This document shows, one piece after another, positions 33,894 to 42,993 of a DNA stretch of 64,000 nucleotides. Every line of letters starts with the position of its first letter. The first letter of the stretch is position 1. A program made the translations under genes and the position numbers. The stretch comes from Acidovorax sp. YS12 (GTDB lineage: Bacteria; Pseudomonadota; Gammaproteobacteria; Burkholderiales; Burkholderiaceae_C): assembly GCA_021496925.1 (NCBI GenBank), contig CP053915.1, positions 2,557,001 to 2,621,000 on the forward strand, read 5' to 3'. Under the pieces are notes generated by a model, which was not told the DNA's origin, ran no database searches, and saw nothing but the letters and a program-made list of their open reading frames with translations.

Positions 33894-35711
33894 ACCCGAA
33901 TTCTGCTGCAGCGCCCACATGCGCGCATAGTGCCCGCCGGCCGCCAGCAGCGCGGCGTGCGTGCCGCGTTCGACGATGCGCCCGGCCTCCATGACCAGGA
34001 TCTCGTGCGCATCCACCACGGTGGACAGGCGGTGCGCGATCACCAGCGTGGTCTTGCCCCGGGCCACCTGGCGCAGTTCGGCCTGGATGGCGCGTTCGTT
34101 GGCCGAGTCGAGCGCGCTCGTGGCTTCGTCGAAGATCAGGATGGGCGGGTTCTTGAGCAGCGTGCGCGCGATGGCCACGCGCTGCTTCTCGCCGCCCGAG
34201 AGCTTGAGGCCGCGCTCGCCCACCATGGTGTCGTAGCCCTTGGGCGTGGCGGCGATGAAGCCGTGGATGTGCGCCGCGCGCGCCGCCTGCTCCACCTCGG
34301 CCTGCGTGGCGTCGGGCCGGCCATAGGCGATGTTGTAGGCCACGGTGTCGTTGAACAGCACCGTGTCCTGCGGCACGATGCCGATGGCGCGGCGCAGCGA
34401 CTGCTGCGTCACGGCGCGGATGTCCTGCCCGGCGATGGTGATGCGGCCCTGCTGGATGTCGTAGAAGCGGAACAGCAGGCGGCTCAGCGTGCTCTTGCCC
34501 GCGCCCGAAGGGCCGACCACGGCCACCGTCCTGCCGGCCGGGATCTCGAAGCCCACGCCCTGCAGGATGGGGCGCCCGCTTTCGTAGGCGAAGTGCACGT
34601 CCTCGAAGCGCACGGCGGGCTGCTCCAGCCCGGCCAGGGCCACGGCGCCGGGCGCGTCGGCCACCTCGCGCTCCTTGTCCATGAGCACGAACATCTTTTC
34701 CAGGTCGGTCAGGCTCTGCTTGATCTGGCGGTAGATCACGCCCAGGAAGTTCAGCGGCATGTAGAGCTGGATCATGAAGGCGTTGACCATGACCAGGTCG
34801 CCCAGCGTCATGCGGCCCTCGGCCACGCCCTGCGTGGCGCGCCAGAGCATGGCCACCAGGCCGATGGCGATGATGAGCTGCTGCCCGGCGTTGAGCAGCG
34901 ACAGCGTGGTCTGGCTCTTGAGGCGCGCGGCGAACAGGCGCTGCAGGCTCTCGCCGTAGCGCCGGGCCTCGAAGGCCTCGTTGTTGAAGTACTTGACGGT
35001 CTCGTAGTTGAGCAGCGAGTCGATGGCCTTGGTGTTCGCGGCCGAGTCGAACTCGTTGACGCGGCGGCGGTACTGGGTGCGCCATTCGGTCACGCTGACG
35101 GTGAAGGCGATGTACACGGCCAGCGCCGCCCCCGTGATGATGGCGAACCAGGCGTCGAACTTCACCGCCAGGATGCCCAGCACCAGCGCCACCTCGATCA
35201 GCGTGGGCAGGATGCTGTAGAGCGCATAGGAGATCAGCGACTCGATGCCGCCCACGCCGCGCTCGATGTCGCGCGTCATGCCGCCGGTCTGGCGCTCCAG
35301 GTGAAAGCGCAGGCTCAGGCTGTGCAGGTGCTCGAACGCCGTCTGCGCGATGCTGCGCTCCACGCCGTGCGTGGCCTTGGCGAACACCAGCTCGCGCAGC
35401 TCGGTCAGCAGCGCGGTGGACAGGCGCAGCAGGCCGTAGGCCAGCAGCAGCCCCACCGGCACCACCAGCAGCGCGGTGCTGCCGCCGGGCGGCACGTCCA
35501 TGGCGTCCACCAGGCGCTTGAGCAGCAGCGGCACGCCCACGTTGGCCATCTTGGCGCCGACCATGAAGGCGATGGCCGCGGCGACGCGCCATTTGTACGT
35601 CCACAGATAGGGCAGCAGGCGCGCCAGCGTGGCGCCGTCGGAGCGCGGCGGCGCGGAGGATGCAGGAGATGCGGGGTTTTGCGGGGGGGCGTGTTCGCCT
35701 TGGCGGCGCAT
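33879..35711 (-). CDS. Atm1/ABCB7-type ABC exporter (half-transporter)
   Basis: A 610-aa ABC exporter with an N-terminal six-helix membrane domain (about 35-330) and a C-terminal ATPase. The ATPase has Walker A GPSGAGKST, the signature LSGGEKQRVAIARTLL and Walker B ILIFDEATSALD. The membrane-domain motif NYETVKYFNNEAFE is characteristic of the Atm1/HMT1 branch, which exports glutathione-bound metals or sulfur-containing compounds. It should act as a homodimer in the inner membrane. The last residues GENGL and the stop come from the palindromic repeat. Confidence 0.9.
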   Translation of the reverse strand: MRRQGEHAPPQNPASPASSAPPRSDGATLARLLPYLWTYKWRVAAAIAFMVGAKMANVGVPLLLKRLVDAMDVPPGGSTALLVVPVGLLLAYGLLRLSTALLTELRELVFAKATHGVERSIAQTAFEHLHSLSLRFHLERQTGGMTRDIERGVGGIESLISYALYSILPTLIEVALVLGILAVKFDAWFAIITGAALAVYIAFTVSVTEWRTQYRRRVNEFDSAANTKAIDSLLNYETVKYFNNEAFEARRYGESLQRLFAARLKSQTTLSLLNAGQQLIIAIGLVAMLWRATQGVAEGRMTLGDLVMVNAFMIQLYMPLNFLGVIYRQIKQSLTDLEKMFVLMDKEREVADAPGAVALAGLEQPAVRFEDVHFAYESGRPILQGVGFEIPAGRTVAVVGPSGAGKSTLSRLLFRFYDIQQGRITIAGQDIRAVTQQSLRRAIGIVPQDTVLFNDTVAYNIAYGRPDATQAEVEQAARAAHIHGFIAATPKGYDTMVGERGLKLSGGEKQRVAIARTLLKNPPILIFDEATSALDSANERAIQAELRQVARGKTTLVIAHRLSTVVDAHEILVMEAGRIVERGTHAALLAAGGHYARMWALQQNSGENGL

Positions 35712-35753
35712 GGGAGAGAATCCGGGAGATCAGCAAAACCAACGATTGTGCCC

Positions 35754-36170
35754 ATGTCCCAGCCCGCAGCGCGCCCCACGTCCGAATTGCCCGCCAACAA
35801 GGAGCTGGTGATGAAAGTCATTCCCATGCCCGCCGACACGAATGCCAACGGCGACATCTTCGGCGGCTGGGTGATGGCACAGGTCGATCTGGCCGGCGCG
35901 GTGCTGCCCGCGCGCGTGGTGCAGGGGCGCATGGCCACGGTAGCGGTGAAAGAGTTCGTCTTCAAGCAGCCCGTGCGCGTGGGCGACATCCTGTCGTTCT
36001 ACTCCAGCGTGGTGCGCCTGGGCCGCACCTCGGTCACGGTGGACGTGGAGGTGTATGCCGAGCGCTTCGCCACCCAGGGCAGCTATGTGAAGGTGACGGA
36101 GGCGCTCCTGACCTACGTGGCCATCGACGCCAGCGGCAAGCCCCGGCCGATCCCGCCGCAGCAGGGGTAA
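35754..36170 (+). CDS. YciA-type hotdog acyl-CoA thioesterase
   Basis: A 138-aa single hotdog-fold thioesterase. The start segment ELVMKVIPMPADTNANGDIFGGWVMAQVDLAG includes the catalytic Asn/Asp helix of the YciA/BFIT family, and VAVKEFVFKQPVRVGDILSFY follows as expected. It hydrolyses acyl-CoA thioesters in the cytoplasm. It is divergent from the Atm1-type exporter, with only 42 bases between the starts. The start is fixed by the family's short N-tail. Confidence 0.93.
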   Translation: MSQPAARPTSELPANKELVMKVIPMPADTNANGDIFGGWVMAQVDLAGAVLPARVVQGRMATVAVKEFVFKQPVRVGDILSFYSSVVRLGRTSVTVDVEVYAERFATQGSYVKVTEALLTYVAIDASGKPRPIPPQQG

Positions 36171-36201
36171 CTCAGGCCAGCACCGCCCCGGTGCGGCCGC
36201 C

Positions 36202-36705
36202 TCACGGGCGCACCGCCAGGGCCGCCGCAGCGTTGCCTGCGGAGATCTCGCCAGTGAGCTGGCCACCTTCCTCGATCACCACCTTGCCGTAGCGGATCTT
36301 GCCGCTGACCTTGCCGCCGCTGTGGATCACGAGCTTCTCGCGCACGGTGAGCGTGCCGTCGAACAGGCCATGGATCTCGGCCACGTCGATCTGGGCCGTG
36401 CCGTGGAAAGCGCCCTCCTTGGCGATCTGGATCACGCGCGAATCCATGGTCGCCTCGACCGTGCCCTCGACCACCAGCGTGTCGCAGTCGGTGATCTCCA
36501 CGCCCTTGAGCTTGATGTTGGGCCCCACCGTGAGCTTGCTGCCGCCGCTGTCGGCGTGGCCTGGCCTGGCCTGCGCCGCGGGCGCTGCCGGGCTGGCGGC
36601 GGCGCTGGTGCCCGTGGCACTGCCGCTGGACAGCGGCTGGGCGCTGGTGCGCATCAACGGCGATTCGGGTTCACGTTTGCCAAAGAAGGGGTTTTGCACG
36701 GCCAT
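36202..36705 (-). CDS. bactofilin (polymer-forming cytoskeletal protein)
   Basis: A 167-aa bactofilin. After a disordered Ala/Ser/Pro N-tail (1-65) comes the right-handed beta-helix core (about 70-160) with the DUF583 pattern VGPNIKLKGVEITDCDTLVVEGTV and EIHGLFDGTLTVREKLVIHSGGKVSGKI. Bactofilins form nucleotide-free filaments that position cell-wall or motility machinery. AGGAG sits 5 bases before ATG 36705. The gene converges with the YciA-type thioesterase gene. It is separate from the longer beta-solenoid protein at 7177. Confidence 0.93.
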   Translation of the reverse strand: MAVQNPFFGKREPESPLMRTSAQPLSSGSATGTSAAASPAAPAAQARPGHADSGGSKLTVGPNIKLKGVEITDCDTLVVEGTVEATMDSRVIQIAKEGAFHGTAQIDVAEIHGLFDGTLTVREKLVIHSGGKVSGKIRYGKVVIEEGGQLTGEISAGNAAAALAVRP

Positions 36706-36880
36706 CAGGACTCCTGGGTTCAACGGGAAAAAACCCATCGTAGAAGCCTTGATGCGTGACAAATTCCAGCATCACGCAAGAGCCGTAAGCAAACCCTTCG
36801 TTTGTTGCCTGCACTTGCAGGTCTTGCACCGGCACACGCCAGCCGCCATCCTGTTGCAACCACGGGGGCGGCGGCAGCCC

Positions 36881-37363
36881 TCAGGAGACGATGTAGGCGG
36901 CCGCGCCGGCCGAGAGCAACTGCCCGTCGGCCCCGAGGAACTCCATGCGCGTCGTGGCCACGCGCGAACCCAGGCGCAGCACCTGCGCGCGCAGCTCGAA
37001 ATGCTGGCCGATGGCCGGGCGCAGGTAGTCGATGCGCAGGTCGATGGTGCCGAGCTTGGCGAAGCGCAGCAGGCGCTGCAGTGGCGCTTCGTCCATGTGG
37101 CGGGCGCCAATGGCCGCCATCACGGCCAGGCCGCCCATGGCGTCGAGCCCGGCGCTGATGACGCCGCCGTGCATGCGGTTGTAGGCGTAGTGGCCGATCA
37201 GGTCGGGGCGCATGTCGATGCGCGCCGTCACGCAATCGGGCGCCACGTCCTGCACCTTCAGGCCCAGCAACTGGTTGAAGACGATCTTCTCCTCGAAGAT
37301 CGTGCGCACGCCCTCGATGAACTCGGGCTCGAAAGCGGCCGGAGCCGCGGTGGCCTTGCCCAT
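36881..37363 (-). CDS. PaaI-type hotdog thioesterase
   Basis: A 160-aa hotdog-fold protein. The motif MHGGVISAGLDAMGGLAVM is the PaaI/ACOT13-type catalytic helix with the HGG turn. It likely hydrolyses intermediates to release CoA. It is the last gene of the beta-oxidation cluster, one base after the enoyl-CoA hydratase stop. Substrate unknown, probably medium-chain or aromatic acyl-CoA. Confidence 0.88.
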   Translation of the reverse strand: MGKATAAPAAFEPEFIEGVRTIFEEKIVFNQLLGLKVQDVAPDCVTARIDMRPDLIGHYAYNRMHGGVISAGLDAMGGLAVMAAIGARHMDEAPLQRLLRFAKLGTIDLRIDYLRPAIGQHFELRAQVLRLGSRVATTRMEFLGADGQLLSAGAAAYIVS

Positions 37364-37364
37364 G

Positions 37365-38144
37365 TCAAACCTTGCTGAAATCGGGCGGGCGCTTTTCCAT
37401 GAACGCGGTGAACGCCTCGCGCGCCGCGGGCTCGCGCAGCATGCGGCCGAAGCTCGCGCCCTCTTCCGCCATGCGTTCGAGCACCGGGGCCAGCAGGCCT
37501 TTCTTCATCAGCCGCTTGGTCTCGACCAGCGACGACAAGGGCTTGGCGGCCAGCTTCCGGGCCTGCGCCTGGGCCACGGCGTTGCACTCGGTCGGCGGCA
37601 CCACGCGGTTGACCAGGCCCACCTCCAGCGCGGCCTCGGCCATGAAGGGCTCGCCCAGCAGCAGCGCCTCGGCGGCGCGGTGGTAGCCCAGCATCTGCGG
37701 CACCAGCAGGCTCGAAGCGGCCTCGGGGCACAGGCCCAGGTTCACGAAGGGCATGGAGAACGCCGCGTTGTCGCCCGCATAGACCAAGTCGCAGTGGAAC
37801 AGCATGGTGGTGCCGATGCCCACGGCCGGGCCGCACACGGCGGCCACGATGGGCTTGGAAAAGCCGGCCAGGGCGCGCAGGAAGCGGAACACGGGCGACT
37901 CCTGCGTGGCCGGCGGCGCGTTCAGGAAGTCGCCGATGTCGTTGCCGGCGCTGAAGATGGCGGGGTCGCCCTGGAACACCACCACGCGGGTGGCGGCGTC
38001 GGCCTCGGCCTGGGCGAGCGCCTCGGCCAGGGTGGTGTACATGGCCTGCGTCAGCGAGTTTTTCTTCCCGGCGCGGTTGAGGGTGATGGTGCAGACACCG
38101 GCTTCGGTGTGGATCAGGATGTCCTGGGTCGTGGCTTCGCTCAT
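37365..38144 (-). CDS. enoyl-CoA hydratase/isomerase
   Basis: A 259-aa crotonase-fold enzyme. The oxyanion-hole motifs are FSAGNDIGDFL and CGPAVGIGTTMLFHCDLVYA. At the position of the second catalytic Glu of hydratases, the sequence is NLGLCPEAAS, where an acidic residue (PEAA) is present, so hydratase or isomerase activity is plausible. AAGGAG precedes ATG. It belongs to the cluster with acyl-CoA dehydrogenase, FadB-type and thiolase genes and likely acts on unsaturated acyl-CoA. Confidence 0.87.
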   Translation of the reverse strand: MSEATTQDILIHTEAGVCTITLNRAGKKNSLTQAMYTTLAEALAQAEADAATRVVVFQGDPAIFSAGNDIGDFLNAPPATQESPVFRFLRALAGFSKPIVAAVCGPAVGIGTTMLFHCDLVYAGDNAAFSMPFVNLGLCPEAASSLLVPQMLGYHRAAEALLLGEPFMAEAALEVGLVNRVVPPTECNAVAQAQARKLAAKPLSSLVETKRLMKKGLLAPVLERMAEEGASFGRMLREPAAREAFTAFMEKRPPDFSKV

Positions 38145-38166
38145 GGCGTGCAATCTCCTTGGGGGG

Positions 38167-38997
38167 TCACTCTTTGTAATAGACGATCTGGTGGCTGGTG
38201 GCGAGCAGCGTGCCCGCCTCGTTCCACAGCTGGGCGCTGTGGTCGAAGAAGCCGTGGCGGAATTCCTGGGCGCGCGCCTGCCCCAGCAGGTAGCCTTCGC
38301 CCGTGGCGGCGAGCTGGGCGCGGCTCGCATGGAAGTAGATGGTGATCGACACCGTGCCGGCCGGCACCATCTGCGCGCGGCGCAGCCACACGCGCGGGAA
38401 GAAGATGTCGGCCATGGCCGCGAGGGCGCAGAAGTCCAGCGCCCGCGCGGGCGCATCGCGCATCCACAGCCGCGTCAGGCTGGAGTCGCCGCTGCCGTCC
38501 CACTGCGTGGGCAGGCTGCCTTCGACCAGCCGCATCTCGTAGCGCCGCAGCCATTCGGAGCCGAAGAAGGCCTCGGCCTGCGGGCACTGCGCGGGCGCGG
38601 GCACCGGCGGCAGGGGCTGGTCGCTGGCGCTCCAGGTGTCGCGGCGCGTGGCGGTCACGGCGGTGGCAGTAGTGGTCACGACCGGCTGGCCGTCGGCTCC
38701 GGCCTGGGAAATGGCCAGGGTCCAGTGCTGCGTGGAACGGTTGGTGCGCACCGGCACGGCCTGCAGCGTGAAGGGCCCGGCCTCCAGCGCGCCGGCATAG
38801 TTCACGGTGAGCGACAGCGGCTCGCCCAGGCAGTCGGGGTGCTGCAGCACGGCCTGCAGCAGCGTGGCGGCGGTGACGCCGCCAAAGGGCCCGACCATGT
38901 TCCAGTAGGCCGGGCTGGTCTGGCCCGCGTACTGGCCGGGCGCGGACGACGCGAGCGCCAGCGCCGCGTCCAGGGGGTGGGATTGGGAAGTGCTCAT
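38167..38997 (-). CDS. TesB-like double-hotdog thioesterase-family protein
   Basis: A 276-aa double-hotdog protein. The first half contains the typical YWNMVGPFGGVTAATLLQAVL segment and LSLTVNYAGALEAGPF; the second half contains GYLLGQARAQEFRHGFFDHSAQLW. These are features of the acyl-CoA thioesterase II (TesB-like) family. It probably releases CoA from fatty-acid intermediates. It lies between the thiolase and hydratase genes in the same orientation. ATG 38997 is used; a start three codons earlier is possible. Confidence 0.85.
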   Translation of the reverse strand: MSTSQSHPLDAALALASSAPGQYAGQTSPAYWNMVGPFGGVTAATLLQAVLQHPDCLGEPLSLTVNYAGALEAGPFTLQAVPVRTNRSTQHWTLAISQAGADGQPVVTTTATAVTATRRDTWSASDQPLPPVPAPAQCPQAEAFFGSEWLRRYEMRLVEGSLPTQWDGSGDSSLTRLWMRDAPARALDFCALAAMADIFFPRVWLRRAQMVPAGTVSITIYFHASRAQLAATGEGYLLGQARAQEFRHGFFDHSAQLWNEAGTLLATSHQIVYYKE

Positions 38998-39183
38998 GGC
39001 GCGCAAGTGTGCCCGGAGTTGGCGGGCGCCGCCGTCGTCCCAGCGACTGCGCTGGCGTATCGCCTGGTGCGGGGTTCCATGTCGGTCTCCTGGGTTCGGT
39101 GCCGCTCTGCGTCGGCTCGCATGGAAGAAGGCAGCCGCCCGCCCCCTGCACGGGGGACGGGCGGCAGGTGCGTCAAAGGTGCG

Positions 39184-40377
39184 TCAGACGCGCTCGAAAA
39201 TGCCGGCAGCGCCCTGGCCCGTGCCCACGCACATGGTGACCATGCCGTACTTCAGGTTGTGGCGGCGCAGCGCATGCACCACCGTGGCAGCGCGGATGGC
39301 GCCGGTGGCGCCCAGCGGGTGGCCCAGGGCGATGGCGCCGCCCATGGGGTTGACCTTGGCCGGGTCCAGGCCCAGGGTGTTCACCACCGCCAGGGACTGG
39401 GCCGCGAAGGCCTCGTTCAGCTCGTACCAGCCGATGTCGTCGCTCTTCAGGCCGGCGTAGCGCAGCGCGGCGGGAATAGCCTCGATCGGACCGATGCCCA
39501 TGATCTCGGGCGGCACGCCGCGCGCGGCGTAGCTCACGAAGCGCGCCAGCGGCGTCAGGCCGAACTGCTTGACGGCCTTCTCGCTCGCCAGGATCAGCGC
39601 GCCCGCGCCGTCGCTGGTCTGCGAGCTGTTGCCCGCCGTGACGCTGCCGCGCGCGGCGAACACCGGACGCAGCTTGGCCAGCCCTTCCAGCGAGGTGTCG
39701 GGGCGCGGGCCTTCGTCCAGGTTCACGGTGCGCTTCTTTTCCACCACCGCGCCGGTGGCGAGGTTGGGGGTGCGCTCGACGATCTCGAACGGCGTGATCT
39801 CGTCGGTGAACTCGCCCGCCTGCTGGGCCTTGATGGCGCGCAGGTGTGATTCGAGTGCGAAGGCGTCCTGGGCCTCGCGCGTCACGCCCCACTGCTGCGC
39901 CACCTTCTCGGCCGTCAGGCCCATGCCGTAGGCGATGCCGACGTTCTCGTCGCGCGCGAACACCTCGGGGTTGAACGAGGGCTTGTTGCCGCCCATGGGC
40001 ACCAGGCTCATGGATTCGGCGCCGCCGGCGATCAGCACGTCTGCCTCGCCCACGCGGATGCGGTCGGCCGCCATCTGGATGGCCGTCACGCCCGAGGCGC
40101 AGAAGCGGTTCACCGTCACGCCGCCCACGGGGTGGTCGAAGGCCAGGCCCATGGCGATGCGCGCCATGTTCATGCCCTGCTCGCCCTCGGGGAAGGAGCA
40201 GCCGATGATCGAGTCCTCGATGGCCTTGGGGTCCAGCGTGGGCACCTGGGCCATGGCGCCGCGGATGGCGGCCACCAGCAGGTCGTCGGGGCGGGTGTTG
40301 CGGAAGTAGCCGCGGCCCGAACGGCCGATGGGCAGGCGCGTGGCGGCAACGATGTAGGCGTCTTGCACTTGTTTCAT
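39184..40377 (-). CDS. acetyl-CoA C-acyltransferase (thiolase)
   Basis: A 397-aa thiolase, the last step of beta-oxidation. Catalytic residues are visible: C93 in VNRFCASG, the His of ALGHPLGATG, and the second Cys in CVGTGQGAAG. Length fits degradative FadA-type thiolases. ATG 40377 is fixed by the start MKQVQDAYIVAA; upstream frame lacks similarity. About 180 bases separate it from the FadB-type gene, containing a strong hairpin, so expression of the two may differ. Confidence 0.94.
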   Translation of the reverse strand: MKQVQDAYIVAATRLPIGRSGRGYFRNTRPDDLLVAAIRGAMAQVPTLDPKAIEDSIIGCSFPEGEQGMNMARIAMGLAFDHPVGGVTVNRFCASGVTAIQMAADRIRVGEADVLIAGGAESMSLVPMGGNKPSFNPEVFARDENVGIAYGMGLTAEKVAQQWGVTREAQDAFALESHLRAIKAQQAGEFTDEITPFEIVERTPNLATGAVVEKKRTVNLDEGPRPDTSLEGLAKLRPVFAARGSVTAGNSSQTSDGAGALILASEKAVKQFGLTPLARFVSYAARGVPPEIMGIGPIEAIPAALRYAGLKSDDIGWYELNEAFAAQSLAVVNTLGLDPAKVNPMGGAIALGHPLGATGAIRAATVVHALRRHNLKYGMVTMCVGTGQGAAGIFERV

Positions 40378-40494
40378 GGTGAGTGTCCTTCTCAATTTTC
40401 CAAAGCGCTTAAGCGCTGCTCCTGGCGCATGCAACTAGCGCACGCCAAGCCAGCAGACGCCGTGGAGCTGGCTTTGCCAGGCCACCGGCGGCGT

Positions 40495-40527
40495 CCCCCT
40501 TCCCGCGCGTAGCGCGAGAGAAGGGGG
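40495..40527. repeat. hairpin repeat in the fadB-thiolase gap
   Basis: Arms CCCCCTTC and GAAGGGGG enclose an inner CGCG/CGCG pairing. The hairpin sits in a 180-base gap together with the flanking block GCGCGAAGCGACTCAGGGGG. From memory, similar GAGTCGCTTCGCGC / CCCCTTC blocks recur between genes in Comamonadaceae genomes, but only one copy is in this window. It may be a transcription modulator or mobile remnant. Confidence 0.6.
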
Positions 40528-40557
40528 AAGGCGCGAAGCGACTCAGGGGGATGGTCA

Positions 40558-42960
40558 TTAGTTCCGCACCGGCTTGCCGGTGTTCAGCATGCCCAGGATG
40601 CGCTCGTGCGTCTTGGGCTGGGCGATGAGGTGGCAGAACACCTTGCGCTCCAGCGTGAGCAGGTATTCCTCGCTCACCAGGGCGCCCGCGTCCACGTCGC
40701 CGCCGCAGACCACGTCGCCGATCATGCTGGCGATCTTGAAGTCGTAGGCGCTGATGAAGCCGCCGTCGCGCATGTTGACCAGCTGGGCCTTGATGGTGGC
40801 CAGGCCGCTGCGGCCCGCCACGGGGAACAGGCGCTTGAGCGGGGCGCGCCAGCCGCCAGCGGCCATGGCCTTGGCTTCGTTGATGGCGACGAACAGCACC
40901 TCGTCCTTGTGCGGCACGATGATGTCGGAATCCAGCAGGTAGCCGAGCTTGCGCGACTCGATGGCGCTGGTGCCCACCTTGGCCATGGCGGCGCCGGTGA
41001 AGCCTTCGGTCAGGAAGGGCAGCAGATCGCGGCTGGTACTCTTGGCCATGTTCTCGGCCGCGCGGCGGGCGATGTAGGTCAGGCCGCCGGCGCCGGGCAC
41101 CAGGCCCACGCCCACTTCCACCAGGCCGATGTAGCTTTCCATGTGGGCCACACGGCGCGCCGAGTACACGGCCAGCTCGCAGCCGCCGCCCAGCGCCATG
41201 CCATGGATGGCAGCGACCACCGGCACCTGCGCGTAGCGGATGCGCATCATCAGGTTCTGCAGCTCCTGCTCCACGCTCTCGATGGCGTCGGCGCCGCCCA
41301 CCACGAAGGCGGGCATGGTGGCTTCCAGGTCGGCGCCCACCGAGAACGGCGCGTCGCCCGACCAGATGACCATGCCCTGGTACGCGGCCTCGGCCAGCTC
41401 GACGGCTTCCACCAGCCCTTCCATCACTTCGGGGCTGATGGCGTGCATCTTGTTCTTGATGCTGGCGATCAGCACCTGGCCGTCCAGCGTCCAGGTGCGC
41501 AGCGCGCGCGATTCGGCAATGGTGGTGCCGGCCGTCTGCCAGTCGGGCAGGCTGGCCTCGCCCAGCAGCTTCTCGGGGAACAGCTGGCGCTGGTACACGG
41601 GCAGCACGCGGCGCGGCACGAACTTGCCCAGCGCAGGGCTCCACGAACCTTCGGCCGTGTGCACGCCGCCGGCCTGGGCCACCGGGCCCTCGAACACCCA
41701 TTGAGGCAGCGGCGCCTTGCACAGCGCTTTGCCCGCGTCGATGTCCTCCTGCACCATGCGGGCGACTTCGAGCCAGCCGGCTTCCTGCCACAGCTCGAAC
41801 GGGCCCTGCTTCATGCCGAAGCCCCAGCGCATGGCCTGGTCCACGTCGCGCGCGCTGTCGGCGATGGCCTCCAGGTGCAGCGCGGCGTAGTGGAAGCTGT
41901 TGCGCAAAATGGCCCACAGGAACTGGCCCGGCGCGCCTTCGGCATTGCGCAGCAGTTGCAGGCGCTCGGCGGCGGGGCGCTTGAGCATGCGCGCGTACAC
42001 GTCGTCGGCCTTCTGGCCGGCGGGCACGTATTCCTCGCTCTCCAGCTCGAAGCGCAGGATGTCGCGGCCCACCTTCTTGAAGAAGCCGGCCTTGGTCTTC
42101 TGGCCGAGGTTGCCCAGTTCGATCAGCTTCTGGAGCACGGCGGGCGTGCCGAAGCTGCCGTAGAACGGGTCGGTCTCCAGGCTCAGGTTGTCCTGCAGCG
42201 TCTTGATGACATGGGCCATGGTGTCCAGGCCCACCACGTCGGCGGTGCGGAAGGTGCCCGAGGACGCACGGCCGAGCTTCTTGCCCGTCAGGTCATCGAC
42301 CACGTCGTAGCTCAGGCCGAAGTTCTCCACTTCCTTCATCGTGGACAGCATGCCGGCGATGCCGATGCGGTTGGCGATGAAGTTGGGCGTGTCCTTGGCA
42401 CGCACCACGCCCTTGCCCAGGCCGCTGGTGACGAAGGCTTCCAATTGGTCGAGCACCACGGGCTCGGTCGTCGGGGTGGGAATCAGCTCCACCAGCGGCA
42501 TGTAGCGCGGCGGGTTGAAGAAGTGGATGCCGCAAAAGCGCGGCTTGATGGCCTCGGGCAGCGCCTCGCTCAGCTTGGTGATCGACAGGCCCGAGGTGTT
42601 GCTCGCCACGATGGCGTGCTTGGCCACGAACGGAGCGATCTTGGTGTACAGGTCGAGCTTCCAGTCCATGCGCTCGGCGATGGCCTCGATCACCAGGTCG
42701 CACTCCTTCAGCAGCTTCAGGTGCTCCTCGTAGTTCGCGGCCTGGATCAGGTCGGCGTCCTCGGCCACGCCGATGGGCGAGGGCTTGAGCTTCTTCAGGT
42801 TGGCGATGGCGCGCTCGGCGATGCCGCTCTTGGGGCCTTCCTTGGCGGGAAGGTCGAACAGCACCACGGGCACCTTCACGTTGACGAGGTGGGCCGCGAT
42901 CTGCGCGCCCATCACGCCCGCGCCGAGAACGGCGACTTTTTTCACATTGAATCGGGACAT
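40558..42960 (-). CDS. 3-hydroxyacyl-CoA dehydrogenase / enoyl-CoA hydratase bifunctional protein (FadN/FadB-type)
   Basis: An 800-aa bifunctional enzyme. The dehydrogenase comes first: the NAD-binding VAVLGAGVMGAQIAAHL (residues about 8-24), the catalytic-region FCGIHFFNPPRYMPLVELI, and the dimerisation part near 200-300. The crotonase domain follows (about 500-720), with the oxyanion-hole segments GADLEATM and IHGMALGGGCELAVYSARR. This order (dehydrogenase first) is that of FadN-type proteins; classical FadB has the hydratase first. It performs the second and third steps of beta-oxidation. It lies 33 bases after the DUF2147 gene in the cluster. Confidence 0.93.
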   Translation of the reverse strand: MSRFNVKKVAVLGAGVMGAQIAAHLVNVKVPVVLFDLPAKEGPKSGIAERAIANLKKLKPSPIGVAEDADLIQAANYEEHLKLLKECDLVIEAIAERMDWKLDLYTKIAPFVAKHAIVASNTSGLSITKLSEALPEAIKPRFCGIHFFNPPRYMPLVELIPTPTTEPVVLDQLEAFVTSGLGKGVVRAKDTPNFIANRIGIAGMLSTMKEVENFGLSYDVVDDLTGKKLGRASSGTFRTADVVGLDTMAHVIKTLQDNLSLETDPFYGSFGTPAVLQKLIELGNLGQKTKAGFFKKVGRDILRFELESEEYVPAGQKADDVYARMLKRPAAERLQLLRNAEGAPGQFLWAILRNSFHYAALHLEAIADSARDVDQAMRWGFGMKQGPFELWQEAGWLEVARMVQEDIDAGKALCKAPLPQWVFEGPVAQAGGVHTAEGSWSPALGKFVPRRVLPVYQRQLFPEKLLGEASLPDWQTAGTTIAESRALRTWTLDGQVLIASIKNKMHAISPEVMEGLVEAVELAEAAYQGMVIWSGDAPFSVGADLEATMPAFVVGGADAIESVEQELQNLMMRIRYAQVPVVAAIHGMALGGGCELAVYSARRVAHMESYIGLVEVGVGLVPGAGGLTYIARRAAENMAKSTSRDLLPFLTEGFTGAAMAKVGTSAIESRKLGYLLDSDIIVPHKDEVLFVAINEAKAMAAGGWRAPLKRLFPVAGRSGLATIKAQLVNMRDGGFISAYDFKIASMIGDVVCGGDVDAGALVSEEYLLTLERKVFCHLIAQPKTHERILGMLNTGKPVRN

Positions 42961-42993
42961 GGTTGTCTTTGAATCCGGGGATGAATGAGGGGG

